The notes under the pieces: generated by a model
Database searches by the model: none
What the model was told of the DNA's origin: nothing
The model's input: only the letters and a program-made list of their open reading frames with translations
Shown here: in pieces, positions 8,307 through 17,363 of the stretch
Layout of the letters: each line of letters begins with the position of its first letter
How positions within the stretch are numbered: the stretch's first letter is position 1
Translations under genes and position numbers: made by a program
Source of the DNA: Vicinamibacterales bacterium
Lineage (GTDB): Bacteria > Acidobacteriota > Vicinamibacteria > Vicinamibacterales > UBA2999
Direction of reading: 5' to 3'
Assembly: GCA_030680175.1 (NCBI GenBank)
Contig: JAUXWO010000030.1
Coordinates: forward strand, 124,001 to 188,000
DNA: 64,000 nt

Positions 8307-8576
8307 ATGTCCGAAGCCCTTGCCGTCGGCATCCTGCGCCAGGCCATCGAACTCGCCATGCTCGTCAGCATGCCGATGCTGCTGGCCGGGCTCGTGGCCG
8401 GCGTGGCCACCAGCGCCTTCCAGACCATCACCTCGATTCATGACAACGTGCTCGGCTTCATCCCGCGCGCGGTCGCGATCTTCGTCGTGTTTGCGCTGAC
8501 CTTCCCGTGGATGCTCCGGCTGATGACCGGGTTCGCGACGCAGATCATCCGCCGGCTCCCGGAGGTCATCCGCTGA
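8307..8576 (+). CDS. fliQ: Flagellar export gate protein FliQ
   Basis: An 89-residue protein of two transmembrane helices, normal length for FliQ. The family pattern is MLLAGLVAGVATSAFQTITSIHDNVLGFIPR followed by a second hydrophobic helix. It packs around the FliP-FliR core of the export gate. It lies 6 nt after fliP, and its TGA shares one base with the fliR ATG. Confidence 0.95.
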   Translation: MSEALAVGILRQAIELAMLVSMPMLLAGLVAGVATSAFQTITSIHDNVLGFIPRAVAIFVVFALTFPWMLRLMTGFATQIIRRLPEVIR

Positions 8577-9331
8577 TGGACCTCTCGCTGGTCGCCGGGC
8601 TCGCGCTGATCCTCGTCCGCGTCGGCGCGGTCGTGATCGTCGCGCCGGTGTTCGGCGGGACGTTCGCACCCGCGCCGGTGAAAATCGGCCTGACGCTCGC
8701 GATCACGCTGGTGCTCGTGCCGCTCGTGCCGCTGCCGGGCACGCTGACCGTCGCGGGCCTCGTGGTGGTCGCCCTGCGCGAGGCGATGATCGGGGTGGCC
8801 ATCGGCTTCGGCGTCCGCGTCGTGGTCGCCGCGGCCGAGATGGGCGGCTACCTCGCCGGCTACCAGCTCGGCTTCGCGCAGGCGGCCACCATCGATCCGC
8901 AGAGCGGCGTGCGCAACAACACGATCGCGCTGATCTACGGCAACCTCGCGACGCTCATCTTCTTCGCCGTCAACGGCCATCACCTGGTGCTGCGGGCGCT
9001 GCTCCAGTCGTACCGGCGCCTGCCGGTCGGCTTCGGCCAGGTCGACGACGGGGTCGTGCCGGTGGTGATGGCGATGCTCGGCACCGTGTTCGTGACCGGC
9101 GCGCAGCTGGCCGCGCCGGTCGTCGTCGTGATGCTGGTGCTCGAGGCCGGGCTCGGGCTGCTCGGACGGGCGGCGTCCGGCGTCGATCTGTTCGCCCTCA
9201 CGCCGCCCATGCGGCTCCTCGTCGGCCTCGCCGCGCTCGGCACCGGCATCGTCGCCGTGCCGGAGGTGATGTCCGGCCTCATCCGTCGCGCGCTCGAGCT
9301 GGCCGCGCGCCTCGCGCTCGGAGTGGGGTAG
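8576..9331 (+). CDS. fliR: Flagellar export gate protein FliR
   Basis: This 251-residue protein has about six membrane segments and caps the FliP ring. Conserved features include RVGAVVIVAPVFGG near the N-terminus and the GYLAGYQLGFAQAATIDPQSG loop. The frame is open upstream, but MDLSLVAG at 8576 gives the standard start, directly at the fliQ stop (TGATG). flhB follows 4 nt downstream. Confidence 0.95.
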   Translation: MDLSLVAGLALILVRVGAVVIVAPVFGGTFAPAPVKIGLTLAITLVLVPLVPLPGTLTVAGLVVVALREAMIGVAIGFGVRVVVAAAEMGGYLAGYQLGFAQAATIDPQSGVRNNTIALIYGNLATLIFFAVNGHHLVLRALLQSYRRLPVGFGQVDDGVVPVVMAMLGTVFVTGAQLAAPVVVVMLVLEAGLGLLGRAASGVDLFALTPPMRLLVGLAALGTGIVAVPEVMSGLIRRALELAARLALGVG

Positions 9332-9335
9332 GGCG

Positions 9336-10409
9336 ATGGGCCTGCTCGGCGACGACGACAAGACAGAAGCCCCCACCGGGCGAAAGCTCAAGGATGCCCG
9401 TGAAAAGGGGCAGATTGCGCGCAGCAAGCGGTCACCGGCCGCGGCCTCGCTGGCGGCCGGGCTGCTGGTGTTCGGGATGCTCGGCGACCGCATGATCGAC
9501 GGGCTGGCCCTGTCGATGCGCCGCACGCTTGGGGCGATCGGCGACGACCCGCAGCGCGTGATCGTCTCCGGCGATCTGATCGGGCTGCTCGTCACCAACC
9601 TGCAGATGCTGGCCCTGCTGTCCGGGCCCGTCTGCCTGACGGTGATGGTGACGGTCATCGTGGTGCAGGGCGCGCAGGGCGGGTTCAACACCACGCTCCA
9701 TCCGTTCCAGCCCGACCTGAACCGCCTCAATCCGATGAGCGGGATCAAGCGGCTGCTCGGCCAGGGGCCCATCGAGCTGGGCATCACGGCGGTGTCCATC
9801 ACCGTGATCGGCGTCATCGGCTACCAGGTCATCAGCCGGCTCATTCTCGAGAGCCCGACGTTCGCGCGCGTGCCGTTTCCGGATTCGGCGTGGATCGGCT
9901 GGCAGAGCGCCCGCACTCTCTTCACGCGCGCCGCGGTGGCGATGGTCGTCATCGCCGCCGCCGACTACGGCATCCAGCGCTGGCAGACGCTCAAGCAGCT
10001 GAAGATGACGAAACAGGAAGTCAAGGACGACAACAAGCTGAGCGACGGCAACCCCGAGATCAAGGCGCGCATCCGCAGCCAGCAGCGGGAGGCCGCCCGC
10101 CGCCGCATGCTGGGCGACGTCGCCAGGGCCACCGTCGTCATCACCAATCCGACGCACTTCGCCGTGGCGATCCAGTACGACCGCGAGACGATGCACGCGC
10201 CGCGGGTGCTGGCGAAGGGCGCCGACAAGCTCGCCGCGCGCATCCGCGAACTGGCCCGCGAACACGACATCGCCCTGGTCGAGAACAAGCCGCTGGCCCA
10301 GGCGCTCTACTGGGGCGCGGAGGTCGGCGAGACCATTCCGGCCGCGCTCTTCGAGTCCGTGGCCGAGGTGCTGGCGTACCTCATCCGTCTGAAGCAACTG
10401 CGGCTCTGA
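9336..10409 (+). CDS. flhB: Export-gate substrate-specificity switch protein FlhB
   Basis: This 357-residue protein begins DKTEAPTGRKLKDAREKGQIARS, the canonical FlhB N-terminus. Four membrane helices follow, then a cytoplasmic domain. The autocleavage motif NPTH is intact at about residues 271-274, so self-cleavage and the FliK-driven switch from hook to filament export should work. The C-terminal ENKPLAQALYWG motif is also present. Confidence 0.97.
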   Translation: MGLLGDDDKTEAPTGRKLKDAREKGQIARSKRSPAAASLAAGLLVFGMLGDRMIDGLALSMRRTLGAIGDDPQRVIVSGDLIGLLVTNLQMLALLSGPVCLTVMVTVIVVQGAQGGFNTTLHPFQPDLNRLNPMSGIKRLLGQGPIELGITAVSITVIGVIGYQVISRLILESPTFARVPFPDSAWIGWQSARTLFTRAAVAMVVIAAADYGIQRWQTLKQLKMTKQEVKDDNKLSDGNPEIKARIRSQQREAARRRMLGDVARATVVITNPTHFAVAIQYDRETMHAPRVLAKGADKLAARIRELAREHDIALVENKPLAQALYWGAEVGETIPAALFESVAEVLAYLIRLKQLRL

Positions 10410-10423
10410 TCGAAAGACGACGC

Positions 10424-12457
10424 ATGGAGAAATCACCCCTGACGCATCTGGTCGCGCCGATGTCGCTGATTGCGATCGTCGCGCTGATGATCGTCCCGCT
10501 GCCGCCCCTGGTGCTCGACCTGCTGCTGTCGATCGACATCGGCCTGGCCGTCGTGCTCCTGATCACGTCCATCTACGTGAAGGAGCCGATCCAGTTCTCG
10601 GTGTTCCCGTCGCTGCTGCTGATCCTGACGCTGTTCCGGCTGTCGCTCAACGTGGCCGGCACGCGCCTCATCCTGCTGCACGGGCAGGACGGCGTGGACT
10701 CGGCGGGCCACGTGATCATGGCGTTCGGCCAGTTCGTCGTCGGCGGCAACTTCGTCGTCGGCATCGTCGTGTTCCTGGTGCTGATTGCGATCCAGTACGT
10801 CGTCATCAACCACGGCGCGGTGCGCATCTCGGAGGTGACCGCGCGGTTCACCCTCGATGCGCTGCCCGGCAAGCAGATGGCGATCGATGCCGACCTGAAT
10901 GCCGGCATGATCGACGAGCATCAGGCGAAGGCGCGGCGCGAGCGGGTGCGCCGTGAGGCCGACTTCTACGGCGCCATGGACGGCGCGATCCGGTTCACGC
11001 AGCGTGATGCGATCGCGGCCGTCATCATCACCATCATCAACATCGTGGGCGGGCTGCTCATCGGCATGATGCAGCACGGCCTGGATCTGGCCACCGCCGC
11101 CGAGACCTACACGATTCTGACCATCGGGGAAGGCCTCGTGACGGCCATCCCGGCGCTGCTCGTGTCGGTGTCCGGCGCGCTCATCACCACGCGGGCGGCC
11201 AGCGAGGCCAACCTCGGCGAAGAGGTCTCGACGCAGCTGCTCGAAGGCACGCGCCCCCTGGCGATCGCCGCGGCGGTGCTCGTGGCCATGGCGCTCGTGC
11301 CGGGCATGCCCAAGCTCCCGTTCCTCGCCGTCGGGCTGGTGATGGGCGGCGCGGCGTACGCTAACCGCGCACGCGATGCGCGCAAGGCGACCGACGATCT
11401 GGCGTCGGCCGAGACGCCGGCGCCCGCCGACCCGCTGGACGGCGCCATGCACGTGGACCCGCTGTCGGTCGAGGTGGGCTACGCGCTGATCTCACTCGTG
11501 GATGAGAAGCAGGGGGGCACGCTGCTCGGACGCGTGCGGTCGATCCGGCGGCAGATCGCGACCGACACCGGGATGGTCGTGCCGCCCGTCCACATCGCCG
11601 ACAACCTGCAGCTCGGCCCGCGCACGTACTCGATCCTGCTCAAGGGCGTCGAGGTCGCGCGCGGCGAGCTCTTCGCCGATCGCCTGCTCGCCATCAATCC
11701 GGGCGGCGGCGCGAGTGAGACGCTCGACGGGACCCCCACCAAGGAACCGGCGTTCGGGTTGCCCGCGCTCTGGGTCGGCCCCGACCAGCGCGAGCGCGCC
11801 ACCTCGGCCGGCTACACCGTCGTCGACCCGACGACGGCGCTGTCGACGCATCTGTCGGAGACGATCCGCGCCTACCTCCCGGACCTGCTGGGCCGCCAGC
11901 AGACCAAGGACATGGTGGACAAGGTGGCGCAGAGCGCGCCGAAGCTCGTCGAGGAGCTGGTGCCGAAGCTGATGTCGGTCGGCGAGATCCAGCGCGTCCT
12001 CCGCCACCTGCTGCGCGAGCGCGTGCCGATCAAGGACCTCACGACGATTCTCGAGGCCATGGCGGATGCGGCCACGGCGACCAAGGATGCGGAGGCCATC
12101 ACCGAGATGGTGCGCGGCGCGCTCGGCCGGGCGATCTGCCGGCAATACCAGACCGAGGCGGGCGAACTGGTGAGCCTGACGCTGGCGCCAGCGCTGGAAG
12201 AGCGACTCCTGGCGTCGGTGGTCCGGACGGAGCAGGGCGCCGTGCTCGCGATTGACCCGCAAGATGCCCAGAATCTGGCCACGCGCATCGCCCGCGCCCT
12301 CGAAACGGCGGTGGCACAGCCTGTGCTCTTGTGTTCCCCAGCGCTTCGACCGCATCTCTTCCGGCTCTTCACCCGGGTGCTGCCGCACCTGGGGGTGCTC
12401 TCGCATCACGAAGTGCCGCCGCATGTGCGGATCTCGACGGTCAGCGTGCTGGACTGA
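10424..12457 (+). CDS. flhA: Flagellar export gate protein FlhA
   Basis: A 677-residue protein with an N-terminal membrane domain of about eight helices and a large cytoplasmic ring domain that docks chaperone-substrate complexes. Typical stretches are SVFPSLLLILTLFRLSLNVA, the ARFTLDALPGKQMAIDADLNAG loop, and PVHIADNLQLGPRTYSILLKG in the C-domain. ATG 10424 was selected over an open frame extending upstream through flhB because it yields the family's MxxL start. flhF begins 1 nt after the stop codon. Confidence 0.96.
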   Translation: MEKSPLTHLVAPMSLIAIVALMIVPLPPLVLDLLLSIDIGLAVVLLITSIYVKEPIQFSVFPSLLLILTLFRLSLNVAGTRLILLHGQDGVDSAGHVIMAFGQFVVGGNFVVGIVVFLVLIAIQYVVINHGAVRISEVTARFTLDALPGKQMAIDADLNAGMIDEHQAKARRERVRREADFYGAMDGAIRFTQRDAIAAVIITIINIVGGLLIGMMQHGLDLATAAETYTILTIGEGLVTAIPALLVSVSGALITTRAASEANLGEEVSTQLLEGTRPLAIAAAVLVAMALVPGMPKLPFLAVGLVMGGAAYANRARDARKATDDLASAETPAPADPLDGAMHVDPLSVEVGYALISLVDEKQGGTLLGRVRSIRRQIATDTGMVVPPVHIADNLQLGPRTYSILLKGVEVARGELFADRLLAINPGGGASETLDGTPTKEPAFGLPALWVGPDQRERATSAGYTVVDPTTALSTHLSETIRAYLPDLLGRQQTKDMVDKVAQSAPKLVEELVPKLMSVGEIQRVLRHLLRERVPIKDLTTILEAMADAATATKDAEAITEMVRGALGRAICRQYQTEAGELVSLTLAPALEERLLASVVRTEQGAVLAIDPQDAQNLATRIARALETAVAQPVLLCSPALRPHLFRLFTRVLPHLGVLSHHEVPPHVRISTVSVLD

Positions 12458-12458
12458 T

Positions 12459-13583
12459 ATGCAACTGAAACGATTCCGACAGCCGAGTGTGCGTGAGGCC
12501 CTGGCGCTCGCGCGCCGTGAGCTCGGCCCCCAGGCCCTCGTGCTTTCGTCGCGGCTCGTGCCCGCGCAGGGCGTGCGCGGCCTGCTCGGCCAGCGCGAAG
12601 TGGAGATCACGGCGGCCGTCGAACCGGCGTTGTCGGAGAGCCGACATGTCGGTGCGCCTGTCATGGCCGCCGACACCGAAGCCGACACCATCGTCTGGGC
12701 GCAGCAGATGGGCGTGGCCCGTCGCGAGATGGCGCCGCCCGTCCCGCCGGGCATCGGCGCACGGCTCGGGCGCCGGGCGGCCGCGTCGCAGGCGCACGCC
12801 GCGTCGCGCACGAGCGACGAGGCCATCATCGCGCAGTTGTGTGCGGCCGGCCTTGACCGCGCCCTCGCGGCGGAGGTGGCCGAGGCCCTGCCAGCGCGCA
12901 CGCGCCGCACGGCCTCGCTGGCGGCGCTCCGCAAGGCGCTGTCCGACCGTCTCGCGCCGTTGGCGGCGGGCGCGGAGGCGCACGCGCCCATCGAGGTGTT
13001 CGTCGGGCCGCCCGGTGCGGGCAAGACGACCACCGTGGCGAAGATCGCCGCGCAGAACCGCGCCCGCCGCGGTTCGCGTCTGAGCCTGCTCGCCGCCGAT
13101 GGCTACCGCGTGGGCGCCGTCGAGCAGCTGCGCCTGTATGCGGAGATCATCGGCGCGCCGTTCTCGGTGGCGCGGACGGCGGCGGACCTCGAGGCCGCGG
13201 TCTCGGGGCTGCGCCGGCCCGTGCTCGTGGACACGGCCGGCCGGTCGCCCTCGGATCAGGCGACCCAGGCCCTCTTCGATGTGCTCGCCGGGCGGCCCGA
13301 CGTGCGCACGCATCTGGTCATCCCGGCCGGCAGCTCCATCCGCGAGGCCACCCGCATCATCGACCGCTACGCCGGCGCGCGGCCGGACCGCGTGGTCCTG
13401 ACGAAGGTCGACGAGGCCGACACCTGGACCGGCCTCATCCCGCTGCTGCGCGAGCGCGGGCTGGCGCTGTCGTATCTCGGCACCGGGCAGGCCGTGCCCG
13501 ACGACCTGACGCGCGTGACGCCGTCGCTCGTCGCGGCGAGCGTGCTGGGCGACGCGGAAGCGCGCACGGGGGTGGCCGTGTGA
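12459..13583 (+). CDS. flhF: Signal-recognition-type GTPase FlhF
   Basis: This 374-residue SRP-family GTPase sets flagellar site and number. The N-terminus MQLKRFRQPSVREALALARRELGPQALVL is the FlhF-type opening. The GTPase G1 loop GPPGAGKTTT is near residues 183-192, followed by AADGYRVGAVEQL, VDTAGRSPSD and TKVDEAD motifs. It is coupled to flhG by a GTGA overlap, the usual antagonist pair. Confidence 0.95.
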   Translation: MQLKRFRQPSVREALALARRELGPQALVLSSRLVPAQGVRGLLGQREVEITAAVEPALSESRHVGAPVMAADTEADTIVWAQQMGVARREMAPPVPPGIGARLGRRAAASQAHAASRTSDEAIIAQLCAAGLDRALAAEVAEALPARTRRTASLAALRKALSDRLAPLAAGAEAHAPIEVFVGPPGAGKTTTVAKIAAQNRARRGSRLSLLAADGYRVGAVEQLRLYAEIIGAPFSVARTAADLEAAVSGLRRPVLVDTAGRSPSDQATQALFDVLAGRPDVRTHLVIPAGSSIREATRIIDRYAGARPDRVVLTKVDEADTWTGLIPLLRERGLALSYLGTGQAVPDDLTRVTPSLVAASVLGDAEARTGVAV

Positions 13584-14434
13584 GCGTGGTGCCACCGCGC
13601 GGCCCGCGTGCCGCGACAACGATCGGGGTCACGAGCGGCAAGGGGGGTGTCGGCAAGACGGCCATCGCGATCAACCTTGCCGTGGCCCTCGCCGGCGCGG
13701 GCGCGCGTGTGGGCGTGCTCGACGCCGACTTCGCCCTCGGGAAGATCGACGTGATGCTCGGCCTGACGCCGCGCCAGCACCTCGGGCACGTCGTGCACGG
13801 GGCCTGCACGCTCGATGAGGTCGTGATCGACGGACCGGGGGGCATCGCGGTGATGCCGTCGGGCTCGGGTCACCGCGAACTCACCGCGTTGACGCCCGAT
13901 CACTGGCTGCGCCTCGCCTCCGAGGTGGACCGCATCCGCGACCGCTTCGACTACCTGATTCTCGACACGGCCGCCGGCATCTCCGACAACGTGGTGGACC
14001 TGGCGGCCGCGTGCCAGCGCGTGCTCGTCGTGACCTCGCCCGACCCGGGCGCGATGGTCGACGGGTATGCCGTGGCGAAGCTCATCTCCCTGCAGTCGCC
14101 CGACGCCGACCTCGGCCTGGTGGTCAATCTGGCGGGCACGACGGAGGAGGCCAACCTCGTCTTCCGGCAGCTCGACCTCGCGGCGGATCGGTTCCTGAAC
14201 CGGCGTCTCTCGTACTTCGGATGCATTCCGCGCGACCCGGCTCTGGGCGAGTCGGTGCGCGCACAGCAGGCGCTCGTGGCGCGACTGCCGCACTCGCCGG
14301 CCGGCCGCGCGTTCCGGCGGCTGGCGTCCCGGGTCAGCGGCCTGGGTCCCGTGCCGGGCCGCAGCCTGCGGATGCCGGCGCGCACGCTGGCCCTCGCCCA
14401 CAGCCGCAAGGAGGAGGTGCCGCAGTGCGCATGA
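13580..14434 (+). CDS. flhG: MinD-like ATPase FlhG (FleN/YlxH), flagellar number regulator
   Basis: The start is GTG 13580 within the flhF stop. The 284-residue ParA/MinD-type ATPase has a deviant Walker A SGKGGVGKT near residues 19-27, LDADFALGKIDVMLG and DTAAGISDNVV. FlhG activates FlhF's GTPase and restricts flagellar number. The C-terminal tail (RSLRMPARTLALAHSRKEE) is basic. An AAGGAGGAG ribosome-binding site inside its 3' end serves fliA. Confidence 0.93.
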   Translation: MSVVPPRGPRAATTIGVTSGKGGVGKTAIAINLAVALAGAGARVGVLDADFALGKIDVMLGLTPRQHLGHVVHGACTLDEVVIDGPGGIAVMPSGSGHRELTALTPDHWLRLASEVDRIRDRFDYLILDTAAGISDNVVDLAAACQRVLVVTSPDPGAMVDGYAVAKLISLQSPDADLGLVVNLAGTTEEANLVFRQLDLAADRFLNRRLSYFGCIPRDPALGESVRAQQALVARLPHSPAGRAFRRLASRVSGLGPVPGRSLRMPARTLALAHSRKEEVPQCA

Positions 14435-15162
14435 TCGCTGCCGCCGAAGAGCATTCGGAACGCGACCAGCTGGTGATTGGCCACGTCGCGCTCGTCAAGA
14501 CGATGGCGCAGCGCCTGGCGCAGCGCCTGCCGGCGCAGGTCGAGATGAACGACCTGGTCAGCGTCGGCATCATGGGCCTCATCGACGCGGCCGGACGGTT
14601 CCGGGCCGAGAGCGGGGTCCCGTTCGAGGCGTTCGCGCGCCGGCGGGTGCAGGGCGCGATGCTCGACGCGTTGCGCGATCTCGACTGGGCGCCGCGTTCG
14701 CTCCGCAAGCTGCGCCGCACGCTCGACAGCGCCGTGGCGCGGCTGCGGCACGAACTGGGACGCGAGGCGACCGAGGACGAGATCGCCAGGGCCCTCGAGA
14801 TGTCGCCCGCCGAGTACGACAAGGCCCTGGAGCAGGTGCGGAGCCTCGAAATCGGCGCCCTGCGCCAGCTCGACGCGCCCACGCCCGACGGCGGCTCGCT
14901 GCTCGAGCTGTGCATCGACCCCGACGAAGGCCCCGAGGCACGGCTCCATCGCTCGGAACTGCGGCAGCACCTCGCGGGCGCGCTGATGGAACTGCCCGAA
15001 CGCGAGCGGCAGATCCTCGCGCTCTACTACGAGGAGGAGCTGACGATGGCCGAGATCGGCGCGGTGATCGGGGTCAGTGAGTCCCGGGTCTCGCAGCTGC
15101 GGTCGCTGGCCATCTCGCGCCTGCGCGCCTCGCTCAAGACCCGGCTCGGAGCCACGCGGTAG
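14425..15162 (+). CDS. fliA: RNA polymerase sigma-28 factor FliA
   Basis: This 245-residue sigma factor has region 2 (DLVSVGIMGLIDAAGRF, RRRVQGAMLDALRDLDWAPRS), region 3 (ATEDEIARALEMSPAEY) and region 4 with a helix-turn-helix (ELTMAEIGAVIGVSESRVSQL). GTG 14425 is preferred because AAGGAGGAG lies 8-10 nt upstream; ATG 14431 would leave 16 nt. FliA should drive the sigma-28-type promoters found before fliD and both flagellins. Its anti-sigma FlgM is encoded at 23266. Confidence 0.95.
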   Translation: MRMIAAAEEHSERDQLVIGHVALVKTMAQRLAQRLPAQVEMNDLVSVGIMGLIDAAGRFRAESGVPFEAFARRRVQGAMLDALRDLDWAPRSLRKLRRTLDSAVARLRHELGREATEDEIARALEMSPAEYDKALEQVRSLEIGALRQLDAPTPDGGSLLELCIDPDEGPEARLHRSELRQHLAGALMELPERERQILALYYEEELTMAEIGAVIGVSESRVSQLRSLAISRLRASLKTRLGATR

Positions 15163-15164
15163 CC

Positions 15165-16157
15165 ATGGGCAAGATTCTCAGCCAGGAAGAAATCGACGCC
15201 CTCCTGATGTCGACGGCGGCCCCCGCGGCGGCCCCGGGAGAGTTCGGCGAGGCGCCACCGCCCTCGGGCGTCATCATCTACAACTTCCGGCGCCCTGACC
15301 GGGTGTCGAAGGAGCAGATCCGCTCGCTGCACTTCCTGCACGACCGGTTCGCGCGGAATGTCTCGACCTCGCTCTCCGCCTTCCTGCGCACGGTGACCGA
15401 TGTGTCGATCGTGTCGGTGGAGCAGTTTGCGTACTCCGAATTCCTGATGTCCCTGCCCGACCCCACGGCGTTCTACGGCCTGCACGTGGCGCCGATGGAC
15501 GTGGTCGGGGCGCTCGAACTGAATCCGGGTGTCGCCTTCATGATGATCGACCGCCTGCTCGGCGGCACCGGGCGCGCGACCGTGCTCAGCCGTGCCCTGA
15601 CCGAGATCGAGCAGAACGTGATCGACTCGGTCGTCAAGCTGCTCCTCGACAACCTGAACGAGTCGTGGCACGCGATGGTCGAGGTGCACTTCTCGATCCA
15701 CGGCCGTGAGACGCGCCCGCAGATGCTGTCGGTGGCCGCACCGAACGAAGTGGTCGTGCTCGTCGTGTTCGACGTGCGCGTCGGCGACGTGCGCGGCATG
15801 CTCAACCTCTGCATCCCCGCGGCCCTCATCGAGCAGGCGGGCATGAGCTTCGTTCAGGGCTGGCATCGCAGCCGCAAGGAGCCGACCTCGCTCGACCGGC
15901 AGCGGCTGCGCCACTCGCTGCTGCGCATGCCGATGCCGCTGTCGGCGGGCCTCGAGACCCGGATTCCCGCCCGCGACCTGCTCGACCTGGTGCCGGGCGA
16001 CGTCATCTCGCTCGGCCGCCCGGTGCGTGAGCCCGTCGACGTACGGGTGAGCCAGGTGGGCAAGTTCGCCGGCCGGCTCATGCGGAATGACCACCTGGCT
16101 GCCATCCGCATCGTCGACCGCCACGCGGAGACCGCGGCGCAACGGAGTGAAGCATGA
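15165..16157 (+). CDS. fliM: Flagellar motor switch protein FliM
   Basis: A 330-residue C-ring protein. It begins MGKILSQEEIDALL, the CheY-P-binding peptide of FliM. The middle CheC-like domain has LHFLHDRFARNVSTSLSAFLR and FMMIDRLLGGTG, and a C-terminal SpoA domain ends the protein. The intact N-terminal motif implies the motor responds to CheY, although no chemotaxis genes lie in this window. It overlaps the next gene by 4 nt (ATGA). Confidence 0.96.
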   Translation: MGKILSQEEIDALLMSTAAPAAAPGEFGEAPPPSGVIIYNFRRPDRVSKEQIRSLHFLHDRFARNVSTSLSAFLRTVTDVSIVSVEQFAYSEFLMSLPDPTAFYGLHVAPMDVVGALELNPGVAFMMIDRLLGGTGRATVLSRALTEIEQNVIDSVVKLLLDNLNESWHAMVEVHFSIHGRETRPQMLSVAAPNEVVVLVVFDVRVGDVRGMLNLCIPAALIEQAGMSFVQGWHRSRKEPTSLDRQRLRHSLLRMPMPLSAGLETRIPARDLLDLVPGDVISLGRPVREPVDVRVSQVGKFAGRLMRNDHLAAIRIVDRHAETAAQRSEA

Positions 16158-16966
16158 ACGCTCAGACTGACGCGCTCGTCCGGGGCCTCGCACGCGAGTT
16201 CGCCGGCGTCGTCGGCGCGCTGACCGGGGGCGCGACGACCCTGGCGGACACCGACGCCAGCGTGGACGCGCGGTGGGTGATCCGGATCGAGGTGGGCGGC
16301 CGCGGCGCCGGCCGGCTCGTGCTGGCGCTCTCCGACAAGGACGCGGTCGAGATCACCCGGCGGGTGATGGGGCTCGACGAGGCGCCGCCCGAAGCGGCCG
16401 TGGCCGACACCATGCTCGAGTTCGGGGGTCAGGCGGCCGGCAGCCTGAGTCAGGATTCCGTCGCTGCCGGCCTGACGCTGACGGCGTGCCTGGACGGCGT
16501 CGAGGCGCTGCAGCCGGCGGCCTCGACGCGCTTCCGCCTGCTGCTCGAAGCCGAGTTCCACCCGATCCTCGAGGTGTGGGGGGCGGTCGAGCTGCTCGAG
16601 GCCGAAGTGGTTACCCCGCGGCCGGAGGCGGCGACATCCAGAGACGTAACCTCCTTTGAGTCAACAGGTAGCACGGATCATCCGCGTTCGTCCGGCCCCG
16701 AGCCCCGCAATCTCGAGGTCCTGATGGACATCGAACTGCCCATCTCGGTCCGCTTCGGCAGGGCCGAGATGTCCCTGCTCGCCGTGACGCGGCTCGGCCC
16801 CGGCGCGGTGATCGACCTTGGCCGGTCGCCCGACGATCCGGTGGAGTTGATGGTCAGCGGCAAGGTTGTTGCTCGGGGGGAAGTCGTGGTCGTCGCCGGC
16901 AACTACGGCGTTCGCGTCACCGAGGTGGTGAGCACGACCGAACGCATCCGGAGCATGGGGGCTTGA
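16154..16966 (+). CDS. FliY/FliN-like switch protein with CheX-like N-terminal domain
   Basis: This 270-residue protein has two parts. Residues about 5-155 resemble the CheC/CheX phosphatase fold (ARWVIRIEVGGRGAGRLVLAL, VADTMLEFGGQAAGSL). Residues about 185-260 are a SpoA/FliN domain (DIELPISVRFGRAEMSLLAV, GEVVVVAGNYGVRVTEVV). The E-x2-N active-site pattern of CheC/CheX reads E-F-G-G here, so phosphatase activity looks unlikely. It is coupled to fliM by ATGA. It may be the main FliN in the C-ring, with the short FliN at 6839 as partner, or the reverse. Confidence 0.8.
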   Translation: MNAQTDALVRGLAREFAGVVGALTGGATTLADTDASVDARWVIRIEVGGRGAGRLVLALSDKDAVEITRRVMGLDEAPPEAAVADTMLEFGGQAAGSLSQDSVAAGLTLTACLDGVEALQPAASTRFRLLLEAEFHPILEVWGAVELLEAEVVTPRPEAATSRDVTSFESTGSTDHPRSSGPEPRNLEVLMDIELPISVRFGRAEMSLLAVTRLGPGAVIDLGRSPDDPVELMVSGKVVARGEVVVVAGNYGVRVTEVVSTTERIRSMGA

Positions 16967-16967
16967 G

Positions 16968-17363
16968 ATGGAGTGGACGAGTTGGGTGATGGGCGGGTTG
17001 GTCATGTTGTGCCTCGTGCAGGCGTCGATGCTGTTCCGGGTGTTCCGCGTCATCGGCGCGGCGGAGCGCACGGAAGAGCGCCTGTCGCATTACAGCGGCG
17101 CCCTGGCCCTGCTCACCGAGACCACCGAGTCGGGCTTCCGTGCGATGGCGCTGGAACTGGGCCGGCTCGGCCACCCGGCCGCGACGGGCAGCGCCCGCGT
17201 GACCACCGCCCGCGTGGCGCGACAGGCGCGGCGCGGCCGCACCATCACCGAGATCGCCTCGTCCGAGGATGTGTCCGAAGGGGAAGTCCGTTTGCGCATG
17301 CACCTGGCCGAGCAGGGCGGGCGGAAGAAGGAGAACGTCAATGGCGCGATGCGCGCGTACTGA
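16968..17363 (+). CDS. Membrane-anchored protein with C-terminal helix-turn-helix, SwrB/DUF6115-like layout
   Basis: No firm family was recognised. The 131-residue product has an N-terminal membrane segment (SWVMGGLVMLCLVQASMLF), a helical middle and a C-terminal ARRGRTITEIASSEDVSEGE pattern like a small helix-turn-helix. The layout (one anchor, coiled region, HTH-like tail) resembles Bacillus SwrB, which helps flagellar export activation. That resemblance is by architecture only. It sits tightly between the fliY-like gene and the MshEN gene, overlapping the latter by 23 nt, so a flagellar role is likely. Confidence 0.6.
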   Translation: MEWTSWVMGGLVMLCLVQASMLFRVFRVIGAAERTEERLSHYSGALALLTETTESGFRAMALELGRLGHPAATGSARVTTARVARQARRGRTITEIASSEDVSEGEVRLRMHLAEQGGRKKENVNGAMRAY

